64,000 bases of DNA from contig CM059194.1 of the NCBI GenBank assembly GCA_030323885.1, positions 4,317,691 through 4,381,690 on the forward strand, in the 5' to 3' direction. Position 1 is the first letter of the stretch. Each line of letters begins with the position of its first letter. The DNA comes from Branchipolynoe longqiensis (Eukaryota; Annelida; Polychaeta; Phyllodocida; Polynoidae). Below are positions 58,950-64,000 of this stretch, piece by piece. The translations under genes and the position numbers were made by a program. The notes below the pieces were generated by a model. The model ran no database searches, was not told where the DNA came from, and saw only the letters and a list, made by a program, of their open reading frames with translations.

Positions 58950-59275
58950 AAATTACCTAAACCAAAACACTCACATGAATTTGATTCTAGGCTACATATC
59001 CAACGTAGATACTGGTGCACTTATTTAGCATTTGTCATCACATAGAAGGGAACACTGAAGCAATTTAATAGAATCTGTCACAGCATAAACCAATGGTGTC
59101 AGAGTTTTAGTGTGCCTGCCAAAATTCATTTTGCATGTTGGCAATTCAAATATCTCAAAGGTTAGCGGTTTTAACATACGTTATTTCAAAGTAAAATAAG
59201 GTATTTTTAACAATCTATTTCATATATTTATCTCAGAAAAATGACAGACGCTCAGAACGATCGGACTATGCAAGT
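58950..59275 (-). mobile_element. TIR-310 family copy
   Basis: Reverse orientation: gatcggactatgcaagttt at the right end and tggtgtcagagttttagtg inside. Confidence 0.6.
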
Positions 59276-59308
59276 TTCAGTGACGTTACCCTCTAAAACT
59301 CTGACAGT

Positions 59309-59665
59309 AGGCGGCGGCGGTTTGTTTACTGTACGTTCGTCGATTCGAAAATATAACTATTAATATCGCCGCCAATGCAGCGGTAGCCTTAATACCGCTT
59401 CGACTTTAGGGTTAAATTGATCAAATTTCACTTATTGCGTATGTAATTCTGTTAAATATGATCGCATTCAATAGATTTGAGCCTAATACATGGCTACAAA
59501 TGCAGAGGGATTTCCCAAATCTATAAATAAATTCACGTTTAGCTATAATGAAAGTGTTACCTGCTCCTGCATACGACTTGACACAGGTCCCGACTTCGGT
59601 GATAGCTAAATGGTAACAGGCTCTAACACCAAACACCGCTAACACTGACTCCTGCATATGGCCCC
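59309..59665 (-). mobile_element. Fold-back element, copy 2 (right half only)
   Basis: Matches 41190-41551; ends cctgcatatggcccc. The left half is absent, so it could not fold back. Confidence 0.8.
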
Positions 59666-59692
59666 TGACTTCTTCACCAATGTCAAGCATGA

Positions 59693-60012
59693 ACCGGGCG
59701 CGGAGGCCTAATCGGTAATCGGGAGTTCGCTTCCCGGTCGAGTCAAACCGATGACTTACAAATGTATACTTATTGCTTCCTAGCCTGGCACTCGGTATTA
59801 ATAGGACTGGTTAGCTCAGTGTAAGGATAATCTGACTAGATCGAATATGCCGGTGGCCTGTTTTCCCAGTGGGACAGCACTATAAAGTCACCAATACAAA
59901 GTCTGTTTTATTGACTAAAGTCACCATGAGTGTCCACTCTCACAAGTCGGTACACAGCCTGATATAACCTTAAACGTTGCCAGGATGTAAAACTCCAACA
60001 ACCAACCAACCA
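59693..60012 (+). mobile_element. SINE-1 copy
   Basis: Head ccgggcgcggaggcctaatc, gagttcgcttcccggtcgag, then body and CCAAC-repeat tail. It contains a duplicated 40-bp block around aaagtcacca. Confidence 0.75.
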
Positions 60013-60317
60013 AGCGATGCACTACTAAGACACCAGCGATGACTAAGGCGTCACCTATGTGGCCGTCACGGTCCAGTTAACCCGCTAAACTCTCGCCGTT
60101 AGTGTGGGCAACTGTAGCCACATGACGTGTGATGACGTCACAGCTCTTCAGACAATCCGAGATCCTTTAGATCTGGGTTTGCAGAAACTAGTTTCTGTTC
60201 GCATCAATGATTTATTCAGGGTTTTCTGGGTGTGACCTCATTAAAAATATGTCAGCGTGCACGAAACTAGGTCAACTGCTGGAACGCCCACTAATTATAG
60301 CTGGATTGTCTGATGGT

Positions 60318-61286
60318 TGCTTGTTTGTTGTTTTACGTTGTAGCGACATCTGAGGTCATATCAAGATGAGCACCGACTTGTGACAGTGCACATTCATGGC
60401 AACTTTAAATATTGTGTTGTCCCACTCGGAAATCAGGCAGCAGACACCATGACCTGGGGCCATATGCAGGAGTCAGTGTTAGCGAGCCAAAACGCGTTTT
60501 GAGCGGATTTCTGGTTTAGCGCCGAAAAGTCGGTATGCATGAGTCAGTGATAGGCCTAACACCGCACGTTTAAGGTCTGCAACACTAACCCCGTTTCATA
60601 TGATGTTTACGGGCGGTGTTAGCGTAAGGTTATAGCCAAATCTATTAAATACTATCATATTCAACAGAATTAAATACGCAATAAGTGAAATTTCATGAAA
60701 TTAACCCTAAATTCGAAGCAATATTAAAGCTGCCGCTGTAACGGCGATGATATTAATACTTATATTTTCGAATCGACGAACGTAAAGTAAACAAATGGCC
60801 GCCGCTGCCAGTATGGAAAGCGACGTCGATGCGGCGGCTGCAGCGATTTGTTTACATTACATTCGTCGATTCGAAAATATAACTATTAATATCGCCGCCG
60901 TTACGGCGGCAGCGTTAATATTGCTTCGAACTTAGGGTTAAATTGATCAAATTTCACTTATTGCGTATGTAATTCTGTTAAATATGACAGCATTTAATAT
61001 ATTTAAGCCTAATATATGGGTACAGACGCAGAGGGATTTCCCAAATCTATAAATAAATTCAGGTTCAGCTACAATGTACGTGTTACGCACTCCTGCATAG
61101 GACTTGACACACTTCCCGACGTCGGTGATAGATAAATGGTAGCAGGCTCTAACACCAAACCCCGCTAACACTGACTCCTGCATCTGGCCCCAGATATCCC
61201 ACACACAGCTCCATTATCCTCATTCTCAGTTAACCAGTCCTTCTTCTCTCCTATTAATGCCAAGCCCCAGGCTAGTTAGTGACATG
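60318..61286 (-). mobile_element. SINE-1 copy interrupted by a fold-back element
   Basis: Tail and body 60318-60455, resuming at 61192 with gatatcccacacacagctcc and ending at ggctagttagtgacat, where the polypurine tract begins. Confidence 0.75.
60456..61191. mobile_element. Fold-back element, copy 3 (736 bp)
   Basis: Both GGGGCC…CAGGAGTCAGTGTTAGCG ends are present as inverted repeats. The centre at 60740-60920 is a near-perfect palindrome rich in gccgccg and gaatcgacgaacgtaa. Confidence 0.9.
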
Positions 61287-62070
61287 TAGAGGGAGAGGGA
61301 GAGAGGGAGAGCGGGAGAGGGGGAGAGAGGGAGAGGGGGAGAGAAGAAGACGCGGAGAGGGAGAGAGAAGGAGACGGGGAGAGGGGGGATAGAAGGAGAG
61401 GGGAGAGGGAGAGAGAGACGGAGAGGGGGAGAGAGAGAGGGAGAGAAGAAGACGCGGAGAGGGAGAGAGAGAAGGAGGGGGAGAGGGGGGATAGAAGGAG
61501 GAGAGGGGAGAGGGAGAGAGAGAAGGAGAGGGGGAAGAGGGAAGAGAGAAGGCAGGGGGAGAGGGAGAGAGGAGGGAGGGGGAGGGACAGGGAGAGGGGG
61601 GTAGAAGAGATGGGGAGAGGGAGAGAGAGAAAGTGAAGGGGGAGAGGGGGGATAGAAGGAGAGGGGGAGAGGGAAGAGAGAAGGACAGGGGGAGAGAGAG
61701 AGAGGGAGAGGGGAGAGAGGGAGAGAGGGAGAGGGGAGAGAAGAAGACGTGTAGAGGGAGAGAGATAAGGAGAGGGGGAGAGAGGGAGAGCGAAGGACAG
61801 GGGGCGAGGGGGAGAGATAACGACAGGTGGAGAGGGAGAGAGAGAGAAGGAGAGGGGGAGAGGGCAGGGATTGGGAGAGGGAGGGGCGAGGGAGGGGGAG
61901 AGGGGGAGAGGAGGAGATGAGGAAAGGGGGACAGCGAGAGACAGAGTGGATGGTGAGGGGTGATGGGGAGAGGGGAGTGGGGAGAGGAGGAGAGAGGGAG
62001 AAAGGGGGAGAGGGGAGAGGGGAGAGAGAAGGAGAGGGGTAGAGGGGGGAGGAGAGAGGGGAGCGCGGGA
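61287..62070. repeat. Polypurine tract, about 780 bp
   Basis: Almost only G and A on the plus strand (gggagagg, agagagagg words) with few pyrimidine interruptions. The Ser/Pro/Leu-rich open frame on the minus strand is an artefact of composition. Confidence 0.95.
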
Positions 62071-62175
62071 CATATGCGTCCTGTCCGACCCTAGCTTAAC
62101 CCCAGAAGTGGAACCGCCGAGCTGAGACTGTCCGAACTGCACATAAGACACAAGTTGGCGCCATACTTAATGTTA

Positions 62176-63045
62176 TGGGGCTGTCACACTACAACATTTC
62201 TCTCCAACACGCGTCGACGTGTGTCATTTTTTGCCGAAAAGTCAGGAAACGTCGGGAAACGCTAGGGAGATGTTATGTGAACGTTGGTACACGTCGGTAC
62301 ACGTCGGTACACTATCCTCGACGTTGACAGTCACCGCAGGACGTCGGCGAGCGTAGCAGGTCGCTAGATGTTTTTAGCATGTCAAAAAAAAACTATGACC
62401 GACAGCACGCGCAAATTTATGGGTAAGAACGATACGAGGACGTTAGGTGTATTCAAAACACGCCCAAAGCACGTTAGAAGAATGCTGGCAGGACTTTGCG
62501 TAACGTCGATTGACGTTGATATTGTGTTGATATTGTTTTAAACGATTGGGTGCGTTCGGTCAGCGCGTCCGTAACGTTCGCTGGACGTGGGCACCCTGTC
62601 AGTGTTCAGGGAGCATTTATCGATACTTTGGACATTGTGTCGGTGTGTACCGCATTCCATTAACGTTGGGGGGGGGAGTACTGATAGCATTATGATAGCG
62701 TTCTGATAACGTTCTGCTAGCATTTTGTGAACAATTATGGAACGGTTAGCGAACGCGTCGTCAGCTCACACAGCTTGAGTATATAAAGGCGCAATGTTGA
62801 CGTAACGCTCTCCACATGCCACGCGCGCCCCCCCATCGTTGCGACAACCTGACAATTCCAAATTGTTTTTGTATTGCTGAACCGTCAACACCCGTTGGCC
62901 GCGCGCTAACAACACGCTACTCACATGCAGCGCCAACGTCCAATTTCCCCATATTTCCCCTAAAAGTTTAACGTTTCTTGACGCTTTAATTTTATTTTCA
63001 ATGCTGACCGGCCGCCGGAATAAGCATCGTAGTGTGACAGCCCCA
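62176..63045. mobile_element. 870-bp TIR element with TTA duplication
   Basis: TGGGGCTGTCACACTAC at the left and its exact reverse complement at the right; TTA flanks both (62173-62175, 63046-63048). The interior has cgtcggtacac repeats and no transposase. The 3-bp TWA-type duplication points to a PIF/Harbinger-like origin. Confidence 0.85.
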
Positions 63046-63048
63046 TTA

Positions 63049-63397
63049 CTGAAATAATGCATCAGCAGCCTGCCAATGCTAGCCAGTGATACATTGGCAT
63101 TTGCCTAGCTGTAATTCGTCACCCAGCAAAATACGGTAATATTTCCCCCCATCATGTGACCAATTGCAACTGCACTGAATTATCCTAGCCTTACCTACTT
63201 CAACCTACATGGGGTCACATGTATTTAATGAAACACTAGATTAAAAACTCACTTGAAAGAAATGAAGATGAAAGCAAAACTATGAAATATGATAAATATG
63301 CAGAACTGTTGATTAACAATTAATGAGATGGAACCTTTGTAATGTGTGTGCATCTTGAAACTGTACAGCCACTCACACTTGGCATGTCCTGGATGTT
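63049..63397. other. Unrecognised DNA
   Basis: No supported feature. Confidence 0.3.
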
Positions 63398-63455
63398 TGT
63401 TGCTTGTTGTTGTTGTTTTCCTCCTAGCAACATCTAAGGTCATATCAGGACGGGT
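63398..63455 (-). mobile_element. SINE-1 tail fragment
   Basis: GTT-repeat tail and ctaaggtcatatcaggacgg only. Confidence 0.65.
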
Positions 63456-63699
63456 CATGTCCTGGAAGAAAGGCATCTATCATGGCACGATTCATGCTGA
63501 TATCATTCACTGGTGATCTTTATATCGCCAAAGGTGAATGAACTAAATGACATATTAACTTGCTCTATTCATTCAAATTAAGATCATCATATTTATCTAC
63601 CCCGCAGAGTTAGGATATTTGTTGGTGGTTCTCTCAAGATGCACCAGGCATCGAAGGAAACACAGAATGGCGATTAGCAGAATTACACAGCACTTGTCA

Positions 63700-63850
63700 A
63701 TAGTATTGTCATGGGTGGTGATGAAAATGGGAAATATTGCGCCTAGACGGAACTCGAACCCACATCTCTTTGCATTGCAGGCCAGTGTGCTAGCCATTAT
63801 ACCACCTAGCCACGCTGATGTCACCACACCACAGCTACGGATAATTATAC
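63700..63850 (-). mobile_element. SINE-3 copy 3
   Basis: Minus-strand head GGTGGTATAATGGCTAGCAC and GGGTTCGAGTTCCG. The adjoining acggataattatac word also precedes the LINE target site at 21950, so that LINE landed in a related repeat. Confidence 0.65.
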
Positions 63851-64000
63851 TCATATAATTAGCTATACAGCACATATATATATTAAGTATATATATGGAT
63901 ATTGATAAACCCTTTATCGCGTGTAATAATGCCTGTAGTGTCCTGCACCCCCCCTCCCTATCCGGGTGGGGGGACCCATCATGCACCGCGCCGCCTCCTG

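Noticed and set aside
61276..62151. 291-codon Ser/Pro/Leu-rich protein
   Set aside because: Pure composition effect of the polypurine tract; no start context or complexity.

Overview
This is a eukaryotic, intron-rich and repeat-saturated window. It holds split exons with GT-AG junctions, several tRNA-derived SINE families, RTE-type and RNase-H-type LINE fragments, many short terminal-inverted-repeat (TIR) elements and two large minisatellite arrays. The repeat style (SINEs with Leu/Ser-like tRNA heads, short RTE tails ending in GAT repeats) fits a lophotrochozoan, most likely a mollusc. That placement is inference; no marker gene settles it. Nothing bacterial, viral, plasmid-like or CRISPR-like was seen.

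The only host gene I can support lies on the minus strand. Five exons (26.1, 22.9, 21.6, 14.5 and 1.0 kb) join in phase into about 201 residues of a secreted or extracellular protein: an EMI-like cysteine-rich domain over two exons, then one EGF-like and two calcium-binding-type EGF domains. Each EGF domain sits on a 120-nt phase-1 exon. The order resembles MEGF6-type proteins. The signal-peptide exon and the 3' exons are not visible, so the gene is partial at both ends.

Its introns carry the most striking DNA. A 47-bp satellite of about 200 copies fills 4.5-13.9 kb in the last visible intron. It has degenerate edges, a dimeric higher-order repeat on its right edge and trimeric 140-bp higher-order blocks inside. 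A 33-bp minisatellite (16.5-19.5 kb) and a related array of about 44 bp (20.6-21.45 kb) fill much of the preceding intron; the second stops about 20 bp from a splice donor. A 5'-truncated LINE with a 12-bp target-site duplication sits beside exon B.

From 26 to 64 kb I find no host gene. The region is a mosaic of fold-back elements and long palindromes (27.4-29.9, 39.3-39.6, 40.9-41.6 and 60.5-61.2 kb), a 408-bp TIR family with 9-bp target duplications (44.6, 47.7, 51.1 kb), an 870-bp TIR element with TTA duplications (62.2 kb), five RTE 3' fragments, two inverted RT-domain fragments (54.5-55.1 kb), about 23 copies of one SINE family, an LTR-like promoter repeat, and low-complexity tracts including a polypurine stretch of about 780 bp (61.3-62.1 kb). 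Long open frames over the tandem arrays are judged to be by-products of repeat periods, not genes.
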